DNA of 64,000 bases from Crassaminicella indica (GCF_019203185.1 NZ_CP078093.1:186001-250000), one strand, 5' to 3'; shown: positions 8,824 to 18,225, counted from the first letter of the stretch. Program-made: numbers and translations. The notes: generated by a model from the letters alone, not told the origin.

Positions 8824-10755
8824 ATGATAAAAGATACTTTATATTCTAAAATGGATCATCTATTGTTTCTTCTTCCTGCATCACACCATTCTCCCGAAGA
8901 AATCACTTCCATATTAAAAAAGCATCCTGAAATTAAATTTGTTTCACTAGTAGGAGTAGATTTAGGGGGAAATGATACAGATGAAAAAATCCCTGTAAAT
9001 CTTTTTCTAAATGACATTGATCACTTTTTAACTTGTGGTGTTCAAACAGATGGCTCTAGTGTAATTCTTCCTGAAATTGCTACCTTGAATAATGCAAAAG
9101 TTGATTTGATTCCTGACAAATCTGTTAACTGGTTCGTTGACTACAATTTTGATCACTACGATGCACAAACAAATCTTCCAGTAGGAACACTTAGAATTCC
9201 TTCTTTTCTCATTCATAACAACGTAAAAGTCGACTCTCGTTCCATCTTATTCAATGCTGTAGGACATTTTAAAAATCAAATCTTAAAGCTCCTAAAAGAA
9301 TATCCATATGTACTAGAAGCTTTAGGTATAAACTCAACAGATGATATTGAAGAAGTTGTTTTAACTGCTGCAACAGAGCTTGAATTTTGGGTAAAAACAC
9401 CTGATGATAAAGCAGATATAGAACAGCTCTCTACTTCTCAAGTATTAAAGGAGCAATATTGGAAAAGAACTATTGGTCCAGTTCGTACAGCAATGGAACA
9501 GTCACTTTTAGCATTAAATAATTATGGATTAGAAGCAGAGATGGGACATAAAGAGGTTGGTGGAGTAAAAGCAAAGCTTACAGAAAACGGAAGCTTTGAT
9601 CATATTATGGAGCAATTAGAAATAGATTGGAAATACTGTACTGCACTACAATGTGCTGATAATGAATTAATTGCACGTGATGTAGTAAAAGACACTTTCA
9701 TGGCAAATGGTTTAGAAGTTACTTTCATGGCAAAACCAATTGAAGGAGTTGCAGGAAACGGTGAACATCATCATGTTGGTGTAGCACTAAAGCTTAAAAA
9801 CGGAAAAATGAAAAATCTTTTCGCTCCTATTGATATGAAAAAAGATTACATGAACCCTATTGGGTTTGGTGCTATTATGGGACTACTCAAAAATTATGAA
9901 GTAGTAAATCCATTCGTTACTGCTACTAATGATGCTTTCAATCGTTTAAAGCCTGGCTTTGAAGCTCCTGTATGTACAGTTTGTTCTATTGGACATTCTG
10001 CTGAATCTCCTTCACGCAACAGAACCGTTTTAGTTGGTCTTATTCGTGATATGAAAAATCCAATGGCTACAAGGTTTGAATTAAGATCTCCAAATCCTAC
10101 AAGTAATACATATTTAGTTCTTGCTTCTGTTTATCAAGCAATGCTTGATGGTATACAAGCTGCCTTACAAAATAATAAAGCTTCTTATGAACTCGAAGAA
10201 ACTCTATCTAAAAAAGCTGGAGAAGCTTCCTTTTATCTTGAAAAGGAAAGAGCCTACAGAAGTGAAGAAGATGTATTTGAAGATTATACAGAAAAAGAAA
10301 GAGTTGCTTTATTCGGTAAGCCTCCTGCTACTGTTTGGGACAATCTGGTGAATTTTGAAAAGTATCCAGAGAAAAAATCTGTTTTACTAAAAGGAAATGT
10401 TTTCAATGAATCAATTATTAATTCCTATAAAACTGCTACTTTAACTCAATGGACAACAGAATTATACAACCGAATCATTCCAGAAAATATGAATATTGTA
10501 AGAAGCTATAAAAAGCTTCATAAAAACGATTATGTAACAGATTTAGATGTAGTAACTTGGGAAAAAATCAATCATTTAAGATATTATTTAATGAAAGATA
10601 GCTTAAATAAAAAATCACTATTTACAAAAATAAGAGAAGCTATTGATAAAGAGGATTATGAAACTGTATCAAAGCTTCAATTAGAAATGAACAATAAAAT
10701 GAATACATTAAATGAATTATACACAATTTATAAAAGAAACTTATTTGAATTATAA
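8824..10755 (+). CDS. Glutamine synthetase family protein, long form (643 residues)
   Basis: Has the glutamine synthetase beta-grasp and catalytic regions: VQTDGSSVILPE in the N-terminal domain; ELEFWVK for the metal-binding ExE region; GVAGNGEHHHVG in place of the usual NGSGMHxH; and NRTVLVG with ATRFELRSPNPTSNTYL for the substrate and Arg sites. At 643 residues it is about 200 longer than GSI (compare glnA at 57.7-59.0 kb, 444 residues) and shorter than GSIII (about 700). The extra length is a C-terminal helical extension (about 430-643). SD is AAGGGGTG. It is monocistronic with its own promoter and terminator. It could be a real ammonia-assimilating GS, or a gamma-glutamyl ligase acting on another amine; sequence does not decide. 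Confidence 0.85.
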   Translation: MIKDTLYSKMDHLLFLLPASHHSPEEITSILKKHPEIKFVSLVGVDLGGNDTDEKIPVNLFLNDIDHFLTCGVQTDGSSVILPEIATLNNAKVDLIPDKSVNWFVDYNFDHYDAQTNLPVGTLRIPSFLIHNNVKVDSRSILFNAVGHFKNQILKLLKEYPYVLEALGINSTDDIEEVVLTAATELEFWVKTPDDKADIEQLSTSQVLKEQYWKRTIGPVRTAMEQSLLALNNYGLEAEMGHKEVGGVKAKLTENGSFDHIMEQLEIDWKYCTALQCADNELIARDVVKDTFMANGLEVTFMAKPIEGVAGNGEHHHVGVALKLKNGKMKNLFAPIDMKKDYMNPIGFGAIMGLLKNYEVVNPFVTATNDAFNRLKPGFEAPVCTVCSIGHSAESPSRNRTVLVGLIRDMKNPMATRFELRSPNPTSNTYLVLASVYQAMLDGIQAALQNNKASYELEETLSKKAGEASFYLEKERAYRSEEDVFEDYTEKERVALFGKPPATVWDNLVNFEKYPEKKSVLLKGNVFNESIINSYKTATLTQWTTELYNRIIPENMNIVRSYKKLHKNDYVTDLDVVTWEKINHLRYYLMKDSLNKKSLFTKIREAIDKEDYETVSKLQLEMNNKMNTLNELYTIYKRNLFEL

Positions 10756-10786
10756 AAACCTCTATAAAATCCATAGAGGTTTTTTC
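10754..10786 (+). terminator. Terminator of the long glutamine synthetase gene
   Basis: AACCTCTAT paired with ATAGAGGTT, 7-nt loop, followed by TTTTTC. It starts at the stop codon. Confidence 0.9.
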
Positions 10787-10787
10787 A

Positions 10788-10826
10788 TTGTAAAAAAGCT
10801 TACTGAAATCACATGAAAATACGTTA
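10788..10826 (+). repeat. Short fragment of the dispersed 230-bp repeat (left-arm interior)
   Basis: About 39 bp (TTGTAAAAAAGCTTACTGAA to AAATACGTTA) match the left-arm interior of the full copies at 40.3 and 46.9 kb with few differences. No ends or flanking TATA are preserved. It is next to the GS terminator. Confidence 0.6.
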
Positions 10827-10922
10827 CTATAATTCAATAAATTTAAAAACAAGGTATAGTAAATACCATCATTGTAGAGAATATTAAATGTAATTTACAC
10901 CCTTATTTCGGAGGTTAAAATT

Positions 10923-11771
10923 ATGGATTTATCCTTTATAAAAAATATTCATTTTCCTAATCATATTAAACCATTTTTCACTTCACTCCTTATTCTTTTC
11001 ATATCGTTTTGTTTGATTCGATTTGTCATGTTTCTTACAGCTAAGATTATTCAAATTACAAAATTCAATGAACAGCGTGAAATGACTATAAAAAGCATTG
11101 TAGATTCCCTATTTGCTTACTTTATTCTTACACTTGCTATATTAAATATTTTAAGTGAATTTGGACTCATAAAAAAATCTACTATCATAACAGGTGCTGG
11201 TATTATTACATTAATTGCAGGACTTGGTGCACAAAACCTTATAAAAGATATTATCAACGGTTTTTTCATTTTATTTGAAAGACAAATGAAGGTTGGAGAT
11301 TATGTCAGTATTAATGAAGCATATTACGGGACTGTCGAAGAAATCGGTCTTCGCTCAACAGCTATACGAGAATGGACTATGAGAAAAGTCTACATACCTA
11401 ACGGAGAAATCAAGACTTTGAAAAATTATTATAAAGAAAAGGCAAGAGTAATTATAGAGGTTGTCGTTCCTTTTGAAGAAAATCATCCATTAGTAGAACA
11501 AACTTTAAATCAAGTCTGTGAATACATCAATAGTAAGTACGATGATAAGTTATATAAAATCGGAAATTCTAATTATTCAGAGTTCAGTTTATTAGGAGTT
11601 GTATCATTAGACGGGAAATTAGGAGGAGCAAAATATATTATTATCGGTATAGTAAATCCTCATTTTCAATGGTTTCTAAGAAATCGTATTTATGAACACA
11701 TTCTAAAAACCTTCAAAGAAAATAATATCCGTATTGCATACCCAAAATTTTTTTTGCATGAAGATAAATAA
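10923..11771 (+). CDS. mscS: Small-conductance mechanosensitive channel, MscS family
   Basis: 282 residues: three N-terminal transmembrane helices (residues about 15-115), the pore-lining TM3 pattern GAGIITLIAGLGAQNLIKD, then the beta domain start GFFILFERQMKVGDYV and the C-terminal alpha/beta domain. It releases ions on membrane tension and protects against hypo-osmotic shock. SD is GGAGG 8 nt before the ATG. It stands alone, before the first feo locus, with no terminator that I can see. Confidence 0.9.
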   Translation: MDLSFIKNIHFPNHIKPFFTSLLILFISFCLIRFVMFLTAKIIQITKFNEQREMTIKSIVDSLFAYFILTLAILNILSEFGLIKKSTIITGAGIITLIAGLGAQNLIKDIINGFFILFERQMKVGDYVSINEAYYGTVEEIGLRSTAIREWTMRKVYIPNGEIKTLKNYYKEKARVIIEVVVPFEENHPLVEQTLNQVCEYINSKYDDKLYKIGNSNYSEFSLLGVVSLDGKLGGAKYIIIGIVNPHFQWFLRNRIYEHILKTFKENNIRIAYPKFFLHEDK

Positions 11772-11853
11772 GGACAATTTTATATTTGTTCTTATTTATT
11801 TTATTTTGTAACCTTTTTTTCCTCATTACATAATATGTAAATGTAAACAAAAA

Positions 11854-11911
11854 TTTATTAGCTAAAGATAATTTTTTAAAATTTTTCTTAGAATAATCAT
11901 TAGCTAATAAA
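11854..11911. promoter_or_regulatory. Long inverted repeat in the feoA1 leader
   Basis: Two 20-bp arms (11854-11873 and 11892-11911) match as inverted repeats in 17 of 20 positions, each containing TTATTAGCTAA. The second arm ends directly before the AGGAGG of feoA. It could be a paired operator for a metal-responsive repressor or an RNA hairpin controlling feoA translation. It is not a 7-1-7 Fur box like those at 18.1 and 31.2 kb. Confidence 0.55.
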
Positions 11912-11926
11912 AATAGGAGGTCAAAA

Positions 11927-12163
11927 ATGGAAAAGCTTATTCCACTTTCTACTCTTTCTGTAGGAACTGCTGGCCGCGTCTCAGATTTGATAACAACAGG
12001 CTTATCAAGAAGAAGAATGTTAGATTTGGGTCTTGTTCCCGGAACAGTTGTCAGTGTAATCAGAAAAAGTCCATTAGGAGATCCTGTTGCATATAACATA
12101 AGAGGTGCCATAATTGCTTTAAGAGGCGAAGAAGCATCTCTTATTTTAGTAAAGCCAATTTAA
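11927..12163 (+). CDS. feoA: FeoA-domain protein, first feo locus
   Basis: 78-residue SH3-like FeoA protein (pattern RMLDLGLVPGTVVSVIRKSPLGDPVAYNIRG, read in parts), a small partner of the ferrous iron permease FeoB. SD is AGGAGG. It is followed after 23 bp by a gene for the isolated FeoB GTPase domain and then by the FeoB membrane domain, so the three form one operon. The start and the usual FeoA length (75-80) agree. Confidence 0.9.
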   Translation: MEKLIPLSTLSVGTAGRVSDLITTGLSRRRMLDLGLVPGTVVSVIRKSPLGDPVAYNIRGAIIALRGEEASLILVKPI

Positions 12164-12186
12164 CTCTATAGAAGGGAGGAAAAGGA

Positions 12187-12978
12187 ATGGGACTTACCTG
12201 TCAATCATGTGGTAAAGCTCTATTAAAAGAAAAATTCAATATACGAGTAGGGAATAATGATAGATTAGTAATTGCTTTAGCGGGTAACCCAAATGTAGGA
12301 AAAAGTACTGTATTTAATGCTTTGACAGGACTTAAACAGCATACAGGGAATTGGCCCGGAAAAACTGTTTCAAACACTCGAGGTAGTTATAAATACAAAA
12401 ACAAAAAATTCGTACTTGTAGATTTGCCTGGAACATACTCCCTTTTAGCTAATTCAGTTGAAGAACAAGTAGCAAGAGATTTCATTTGCTTTGGAAAACC
12501 GGATGCTACTGTTGTAGTTACAGATGCAACCTGTCTTGAAAGAAACCTAAACTTAGTTCTACAGGTTATGGAGCTTACTGATCATGTTATCCTTTGCGTC
12601 AATTTAATGGATGAAGCTAAAAGAAAAGGAATATTTATAGATACAAAAGCTTTAGCAAAAGCTCTAGGTATTCCTGTAGTAGGTACCTCTGCTAGAAGTG
12701 GTGAAGGATTAATTGAACTTATGGATAAAATTCATAATATTAGCATAGGACTTGAAAAAAGCTCTCCTAAAAGAATTGTATATCCTAAAGAAATTGAGGA
12801 AGAAATAAAAAAACTCATCCCTCATATAAAAGGATTATTAGGAGATCAATTAAATCCTAGATGGGTAGCTTTAAAAATATTAGAAGGGGATAAAACCCTA
12901 TTAGATTCCATACAGCAATTTTTATATACCGAAAACTGTTTCAAGCACCAAAGTGAGGTGGCATGTGTCTATGAATAG
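12187..12978 (+). CDS. feoB: FeoB small GTPase domain as a separate protein (split FeoB)
   Basis: 263 residues covering only the cytosolic G domain and the following helical (GDI-like) domain of FeoB. GTPase motifs: GNPNVGKST (G1), DLPGTYSL (G3), NLMD (G4), GTSARSGEG (G5). A CxxC pair (CQSCGK) at residues 5-8 precedes the G domain and might bind metal. The frame ends in VACVYE and a TAG. The next gene, encoding the FeoB permease part, starts at an ATG 8 nt inside this end with its own GAGGTG site. The split therefore looks like a working arrangement rather than a frameshift, and I see no slippery run at the junction. Confidence 0.87.
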   Translation: MGLTCQSCGKALLKEKFNIRVGNNDRLVIALAGNPNVGKSTVFNALTGLKQHTGNWPGKTVSNTRGSYKYKNKKFVLVDLPGTYSLLANSVEEQVARDFICFGKPDATVVVTDATCLERNLNLVLQVMELTDHVILCVNLMDEAKRKGIFIDTKALAKALGIPVVGTSARSGEGLIELMDKIHNISIGLEKSSPKRIVYPKEIEEEIKKLIPHIKGLLGDQLNPRWVALKILEGDKTLLDSIQQFLYTENCFKHQSEVACVYE

Positions 12979-14368
12979 TAAAACTCAACCATACGATGTG
13001 TTAGTTTCTATGCAAAATAAAATTACTAAAGAAAAACATAATCATTTTAGGGATATGATGGTAAGCAGTATTTATTCCCAAGCAGAAGAAATTGCAAATA
13101 ATGTTGTTACCAAAAGCAATAAGAAAAAAATTGATTGGGATAAAAAATTAGATGACATCCTTACCTCTAGAATAACAGGATATCCTATTATGTTTTTATT
13201 ATTAGGCTTAGTTTTTTTCATTACCATAACAGGTGCTAATGTACCATCAGCACTTTTAGCAGATTTCTTATTTGGCATAGAAGCACAGCTTACAACTTTT
13301 TTCATAAAAGCAAATGCTCCAGCTTGGCTTCACGGTATTCTTATATTAGGTATGTATCGAACATTAGCGTGGGTTATTTCCGTTATGCTTCCGCCTATGG
13401 CTATATTCTTCCCATGTTTTACACTACTAGAAGATTTAGGTTATCTTCCTCGTATAGCCTTTAATCTTGATCGCTTGTTTAAAAAAGCAGGTGCTCATGG
13501 AAAACAGTCCCTTACAATGAGCATGGGATTTGGATGCAACGCTGCAGGAATTATTGCTTGTAGGATTATTGATTCTCCAAGAGAAAGACTCATTGCAATG
13601 CTTACAAATAATTTTGTTCCTTGCAACGGTCGTTTTCCTACACTTATTGCCATATCTTCTATTTTTATAGGCAGCGCTGTAGCAAGCAAATATCGTAGTA
13701 TTGCAGCAACCTTCTTTGTTTGTATACTTGTATTGTTTGGAATTTCTATAACATTATTGGTTTCATGGGGACTTTCAAAAACTATATTAAAAGGAGTACC
13801 ATCTTCATTTACACTGGAACTTCCCCCTTATAGACGCCCTCAATTTGGAAAAATTATCTATCGATCCATAATCGACCGAACCATATTTGTATTAGGTCGT
13901 GCTGCTTTAGTAGCTGCTCCTGCCGGTCTTATTACATGGATTTTAGCCAATGTATTTATAGGAAATCAAAGTATATTAGCACATTTAGCAGCCATTTTAC
14001 AGCCCTTTGGTCGTCTTATTGGTATGGATGGCTTTATATTAATAGCTTTTATTCTTGGTTTACCAGCAAATGAAATCGTTCTACCTATTTTGATTATGAG
14101 TTATATGGCAAAGGGAAGTATACTTGAATTAGACAGTCTAAATGCAATGGGAAATTTATTTATTGAAAATGGTTGGAATTGGTTGACTGCTTTAAATGTT
14201 ATGATCTTTTCACTCCTGCATTTCCCTTGTGCCACTACACTTTGGACTATCAAAAAAGAATGTAACAGCTTAAAATGGACACTTTTTGCAGCCATTATGC
14301 CTACAATTATTGCAATAATTACATGTTTTATTATAACACAAGGAGCTAGAATTATAGGATTGATATAG
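12971..14368 (+). CDS. feoB: FeoB membrane (permease) domain as a separate protein (split FeoB)
   Basis: 465 residues with the FeoB transmembrane core and two Gate-type repeats: GYLPRIAFNLDRLFKKAGAHG, GFGCNAAGI (core cysteine), SPRERLIAMLTNNFVPCNGR, and a second half with LGLPANEIVLPI. An N-terminal soluble stretch of about 65 residues precedes the first helix. It starts at ATG 12971, overlapping the end of the GTPase gene by 8 nt (ATGAATAG), a coupling arrangement. Predicted to form the Fe(II) channel that works with the separate GTPase and FeoA. It differs clearly from the full-length FeoB at 31.5 kb and is not a recent duplicate. Confidence 0.87.
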   Translation: MNSKTQPYDVLVSMQNKITKEKHNHFRDMMVSSIYSQAEEIANNVVTKSNKKKIDWDKKLDDILTSRITGYPIMFLLLGLVFFITITGANVPSALLADFLFGIEAQLTTFFIKANAPAWLHGILILGMYRTLAWVISVMLPPMAIFFPCFTLLEDLGYLPRIAFNLDRLFKKAGAHGKQSLTMSMGFGCNAAGIIACRIIDSPRERLIAMLTNNFVPCNGRFPTLIAISSIFIGSAVASKYRSIAATFFVCILVLFGISITLLVSWGLSKTILKGVPSSFTLELPPYRRPQFGKIIYRSIIDRTIFVLGRAALVAAPAGLITWILANVFIGNQSILAHLAAILQPFGRLIGMDGFILIAFILGLPANEIVLPILIMSYMAKGSILELDSLNAMGNLFIENGWNWLTALNVMIFSLLHFPCATTLWTIKKECNSLKWTLFAAIMPTIIAIITCFIITQGARIIGLI

Positions 14369-14394
14369 CTTCATATAAATTTATACAATAAAAA

Positions 14395-14439
14395 AGACCT
14401 TTATTTTAACAAACAAAAATACTATTAAAGTAAAGGTCT
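14395..14439. terminator. Bidirectional terminator between feoB1 and the ABC transporter genes
   Basis: AGACCTTTA paired with TAAAGGTCT, extended by a TTTTAA/TTAAAG stretch. A-rich on one side and T-rich on the other, between two convergent operons. Confidence 0.7.
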
Positions 14440-14515
14440 AATTTCAAAATTTTTGTCGATAAAGAAAAAAATAAATTTTATTTTTTCATCCTTCTTAATT
14501 TTCCTTATTTATTCT

Positions 14516-16240
14516 CTATATTTCCCATTGTTTAGCTTTTTCCATTTCATTATACATATTGTAATATCTTTTCCTATTCTTAATTAACTGGTTGTGTTTT
14601 CCTCGTTCTTCTATCCTTCCTTCGTTTAAAACAATAATTTGATCTGCATCTTTTATTGTATTTAATCTATGGGCTATAACGATTACCGTTTTATTAGCTG
14701 TAAGTTTTTTAATAGATTTTCTAATTTCTAGCTCATTATCTGCATCTAAAGATGCAGTAGCTTCATCTAATAATATGATAGGAGCATCTTTAAGTATTGC
14801 TCTTGCTATAGATATTCTTTGCTTTTCTCCTCCAGATAAAGTAGATCCTCCTTCGCCAACTATTGTTTCATATTTATTTTCTAGCTTTTCTATAAACTCA
14901 TCGCAATTAGCAAGCTTTGCTGCTCTTATAACTTCTTCCTCAGTTGCCTTTAAATTTCCCAATTTTATATTGTTATATATTGTATCATTTAAAAGGTATA
15001 CATCTTGAAATACCATACTAATATGCTTTAATAGTGCATCAGGATGAATATCTCTTATATCTTTTCCACCTATTTTGATAGTTCCATTGTTTATATCCCA
15101 AAATCTAGCAATTAAACTCATAATAGTAGTTTTTCCTGAACCAGAAGGCCCTATAAGTGCTGTCATAGTTCCTTCCTTAGCTTCAAAGCTTAAATTATTA
15201 ATAATATTTTCTCCTTTTTCATATTCAAAGCTTACATTTTTAAACTCAATACTATAATTATCAAAATCTACTTCTTCATATTTATAGCTCATTTCTGGAG
15301 TATTATATGTTTGTATTAACTTTTGTGATGCCAATTTTAGATATCTAAATATTCCATATTGAGCACCAAATGCTCTTAATACATTTGTAAGTGCTATATT
15401 TATGATAATAAAAGTTAATAATTCTTTTTTCCCTATACTTCCTACTCCAAATTTTGTTATAGCGATTAAGAGTAATACTGGAAAGCTTATATCGACTATT
15501 ATTTGAAATATAAGCACAAAAGGTACAATAGCCACTTCTGTTCTTATGCTTTCTCTTCTTAAATCTCTAAAGGAATTTTCTAATCTTTCAAATTTTTCTC
15601 CTGTTAAATTATGTGCTCTAAATTCCTGTATACCATTTAGATACTCAACCATTCTTGAAATCACTTGATTCATTACATGTTTTTTATACTTTCCTATAGC
15701 ACTAACCCTCTCACCTCCCATATATATGATAGGAATTGCAATTAGTACAAATACTAGTTGAATCATTCCTAGCTGTATATCAATGACAAAGGTTAATGCA
15801 AGAAGATAAATACTAAGAAAAACTGTTTTTATTAAATCACTAGTATTATGCGTGATTATTTTTTCAAAGTCCTGTAAATCATTCGTCATAATATTAGATA
15901 GACTTCCTATGCTATTTTTGTTGAAAAATCCTAAATTTATATTTCTAATATGATCTCCTAGTGAAATACGCATTTTTTCAATAGCTCTAGCCCCTCTAGC
16001 TTGTATTTCTGTATATCCTTTTGCATTCACTAACGCTCTAGCAATAAAAGCAGCAATCATAATGCTTGAATATATTTTTATTTTCGAAAAACTTAATGTA
16101 TCATTAATTAAATCTAACAATACAAAATACAACATTGCATAAAAAAACATGTGAAATATAGTATCTATTGTTAATAAAATAATAGGCTTTCTAAGTTTTT
16201 TACTGTCTTCCCCCAATAATTTTTTTATATCAGAAAGCAT
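14516..16240 (-). CDS. ABC half-transporter, fused permease and ATPase (second of pair)
   Basis: 574 residues: six-helix type I exporter membrane domain (about 1-310) and nucleotide-binding domain with Walker A GPSGSGKTT, signature LSGGEKQRIS, and Walker B with D-loop IILLDEATASLD, all intact. It begins 1 bp after the stop of the partner gene, so the two form a heterodimer. A Fur box stands upstream of the pair, and an AraC regulator precedes it. This order resembles the YbtP/YbtQ-IrtAB type of ABC proteins that import iron-siderophores despite an exporter fold. Iron-siderophore uptake is therefore the likely role, but export of a small molecule cannot be excluded. Confidence 0.88.
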   Translation of the reverse strand: MLSDIKKLLGEDSKKLRKPIILLTIDTIFHMFFYAMLYFVLLDLINDTLSFSKIKIYSSIMIAAFIARALVNAKGYTEIQARGARAIEKMRISLGDHIRNINLGFFNKNSIGSLSNIMTNDLQDFEKIITHNTSDLIKTVFLSIYLLALTFVIDIQLGMIQLVFVLIAIPIIYMGGERVSAIGKYKKHVMNQVISRMVEYLNGIQEFRAHNLTGEKFERLENSFRDLRRESIRTEVAIVPFVLIFQIIVDISFPVLLLIAITKFGVGSIGKKELLTFIIINIALTNVLRAFGAQYGIFRYLKLASQKLIQTYNTPEMSYKYEEVDFDNYSIEFKNVSFEYEKGENIINNLSFEAKEGTMTALIGPSGSGKTTIMSLIARFWDINNGTIKIGGKDIRDIHPDALLKHISMVFQDVYLLNDTIYNNIKLGNLKATEEEVIRAAKLANCDEFIEKLENKYETIVGEGGSTLSGGEKQRISIARAILKDAPIILLDEATASLDADNELEIRKSIKKLTANKTVIVIAHRLNTIKDADQIIVLNEGRIEERGKHNQLIKNRKRYYNMYNEMEKAKQWEI

Positions 16241-16241
16241 C

Positions 16242-17987
16242 TTATGCCCCCCTTTCTACTTCTAAGACTTCATAATCATATAAATCCCAAAGATGTCTAT
16301 AGAGTCCTTTTTTATTCATAAGAAAATCATGGGTTCCCTGTTCTACAATTTCTCCTTCATTTAATACTACGATTTTATCTGCATTTTTTATTGTGTATAG
16401 TCTATGGGCTATGATTATAGCTGTTTTACCCCTTAACAAAGTCCTAAGTGCTTGCTGTATTTTACTTTCATTTTCTACATCTGAATAGGAAGTTACTTCA
16501 TCTAAAATTATAATAGGACTATCTTTAAGTATTGCTCTTGCAATAGATATTCTTTGCTTTTCTCCTCCACTAAGTTTTATTCCCTCTTCTCCAAGTAATG
16601 TATCATATCCATTAGGTAGACTCATGATAAAATCATGGATTTGTGCTTTTTTACTAGCTTCAATGATTTCTTCCGTACTTTTATTTGAACCCATTTTTAT
16701 ATTTTCTGCTATTGTATCATGTAGCATAAAAACATTTTGAAATACAAATGATACATTATCCATTAAATCTTCCATTTTAATTTCCTTTATATTGATACCG
16801 TCAATAGTAATACTACCTTCTTTCACATCCCAAAATCTTCCTACTAGCTGACCTAAAGTAGTCTTTCCTGAACCCGAAGGTCCTACTAATGCTACTATAC
16901 TATTAGGCTCTATAGTTAAAGATAAATTTTTTATAACTTCTTCCTTATCATATTTAAATGTAATATTATTAAATTCTATTTTCCCTTTAATTTTTTCATT
17001 TAACCTTCTATTTCCTTTTACTTGTTGCTCTTTTTTTAGAATTTCTCTTACTTTACCAGCTCCTTCTAACAATAATGAAAATTGTGCTCCAAATTCTAAT
17101 AATTGTTTAAAAGAAATAAGGAAATTTGAACTTAAAATTAAAAATATGATATAAGTAGAAACATTTATAGTTTGATTTAACAGCATAATCCCTCCAATAG
17201 GAATCATAAATAAAAGTCCAGAATCTATAAGCACTAAGAATATAGCATACTTTGGAGAATACGCCATTGTCATTTCAATCCAGTAATCTGCATATTCTTT
17301 TGTAGTATCTTTATAATTTTTAAAGGATTTTGCTGATAAATTAAAGGCCTTCATTACATTCATACCATTTATATATTGGATAATAGTAGCATTCAGCTTT
17401 TTAAGCAAAGCATGATACTGATTTGACATTCCTTCCATACCTCTAAACATTGACATTTGAAGTATGAAGCCTAAAACAATTGGAATACATAAAACTAAAG
17501 CTAACTTCCAATTTAAATATAAAAGATAAGTAATAACTACAATAGGAGTTATTACTGCTGAAGCTAGATCTGGAATCTGATGTGCTATAAAATTTTCCAA
17601 TTTTTCTACATCTTCATTAATTGTTTTTTTAATTTCTCCAATTGTATGTCCTGTAAAAAATCCCATATTCAACTTTGAAATATGATTTATTGCTTTCATT
17701 CTAAGCTCATAAAGTATTGTATATGCCGCAACATGTGAAAATACTCCTGATGCCAAAAATATTACCATTCTAGCTACTACAATCACCCCTACAATAATAG
17801 CCATTGACTTGATTTTTTCATAATCTACAGAAGTCTTAAAAATCTCTAATATAATATTGTACATAAAAATATATGGCGCTATGCCAAGTAGTGAGCTTAT
17901 TACACTAAATATAGCTGCTATATATAATTTGATTTTTTCCTTACCCGATACCTCTAAAAGAAAACTTAAATTAGATTTTTTTTTCAT
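16242..17987 (-). CDS. ABC half-transporter, fused permease and ATPase (first of pair)
   Basis: 581 residues with the same layout as its partner. Walker A is GPSGSGKTT and the signature is LSGGEKQRIS, but the Walker B/D-loop region reads IIILDEVTSYSD instead of the usual LDEATSALD, so this ATPase site is altered; asymmetric sites are common in heterodimeric ABC exporters. It is the first gene after the Fur box at 18105-18119, with a TATAAT-like -10 just inside. Expression is expected to rise under iron limitation (inference from the box). Confidence 0.88.
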   Translation of the reverse strand: MKKKSNLSFLLEVSGKEKIKLYIAAIFSVISSLLGIAPYIFMYNIILEIFKTSVDYEKIKSMAIIVGVIVVARMVIFLASGVFSHVAAYTILYELRMKAINHISKLNMGFFTGHTIGEIKKTINEDVEKLENFIAHQIPDLASAVITPIVVITYLLYLNWKLALVLCIPIVLGFILQMSMFRGMEGMSNQYHALLKKLNATIIQYINGMNVMKAFNLSAKSFKNYKDTTKEYADYWIEMTMAYSPKYAIFLVLIDSGLLFMIPIGGIMLLNQTINVSTYIIFLILSSNFLISFKQLLEFGAQFSLLLEGAGKVREILKKEQQVKGNRRLNEKIKGKIEFNNITFKYDKEEVIKNLSLTIEPNSIVALVGPSGSGKTTLGQLVGRFWDVKEGSITIDGINIKEIKMEDLMDNVSFVFQNVFMLHDTIAENIKMGSNKSTEEIIEASKKAQIHDFIMSLPNGYDTLLGEEGIKLSGGEKQRISIARAILKDSPIIILDEVTSYSDVENESKIQQALRTLLRGKTAIIIAHRLYTIKNADKIVVLNEGEIVEQGTHDFLMNKKGLYRHLWDLYDYEVLEVERGA

Positions 17988-18096
17988 ATTTATCCTCCTC
18001 TCTATACAATCCCTACTTTTTTATATATCTTTATATTTCCATCGATGAATTTCTCCTTTCTTTTGTATTATTTTTATCAAATGATTTCCTATAAAG

Positions 18097-18119
18097 ATTA
18101 TAGTTGATAACGATTATCA
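18097..18119 (-). promoter_or_regulatory. Fur box over the promoter of the ABC transporter pair
   Basis: TGATAACGATTATCA (18105-18119) fits the 7-1-7 Fur consensus with one mismatch between halves. On the reverse strand it is followed 2 bp later by a -10 TATAAT (18097-18102), so bound Fur would block RNA polymerase. Confidence 0.75.
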
Positions 18120-18142
18120 TTTTCTACTCCAAAGCAAATAAA

Positions 18143-18184
18143 AAATGCTCCAAAAATAAAAATCTATTTTTATTTAGAGCATTT
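18143..18184 (-). terminator. Terminator after the AraC gene
   Basis: Stem AAATGCTC/GAGCATTT extended by an A/T-rich inner stem (AAAATAAAAAT with ATTTTTATTT). It separates the regulator transcript from the Fur-controlled transporter promoter. Confidence 0.75.
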
Positions 18185-18225
18185 CTCATATCCTTATTCA
18201 ATTTTTAAAATATAATCCAATCTGA

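Noticed and set aside
12940-12990. Frameshifted feoB pseudogene
   Set aside because: The downstream part has its own ATG and GAGGTG site, overlaps by only 8 nt in coupling style, both halves are intact and complete as domains, and there is no homopolymer at the junction.
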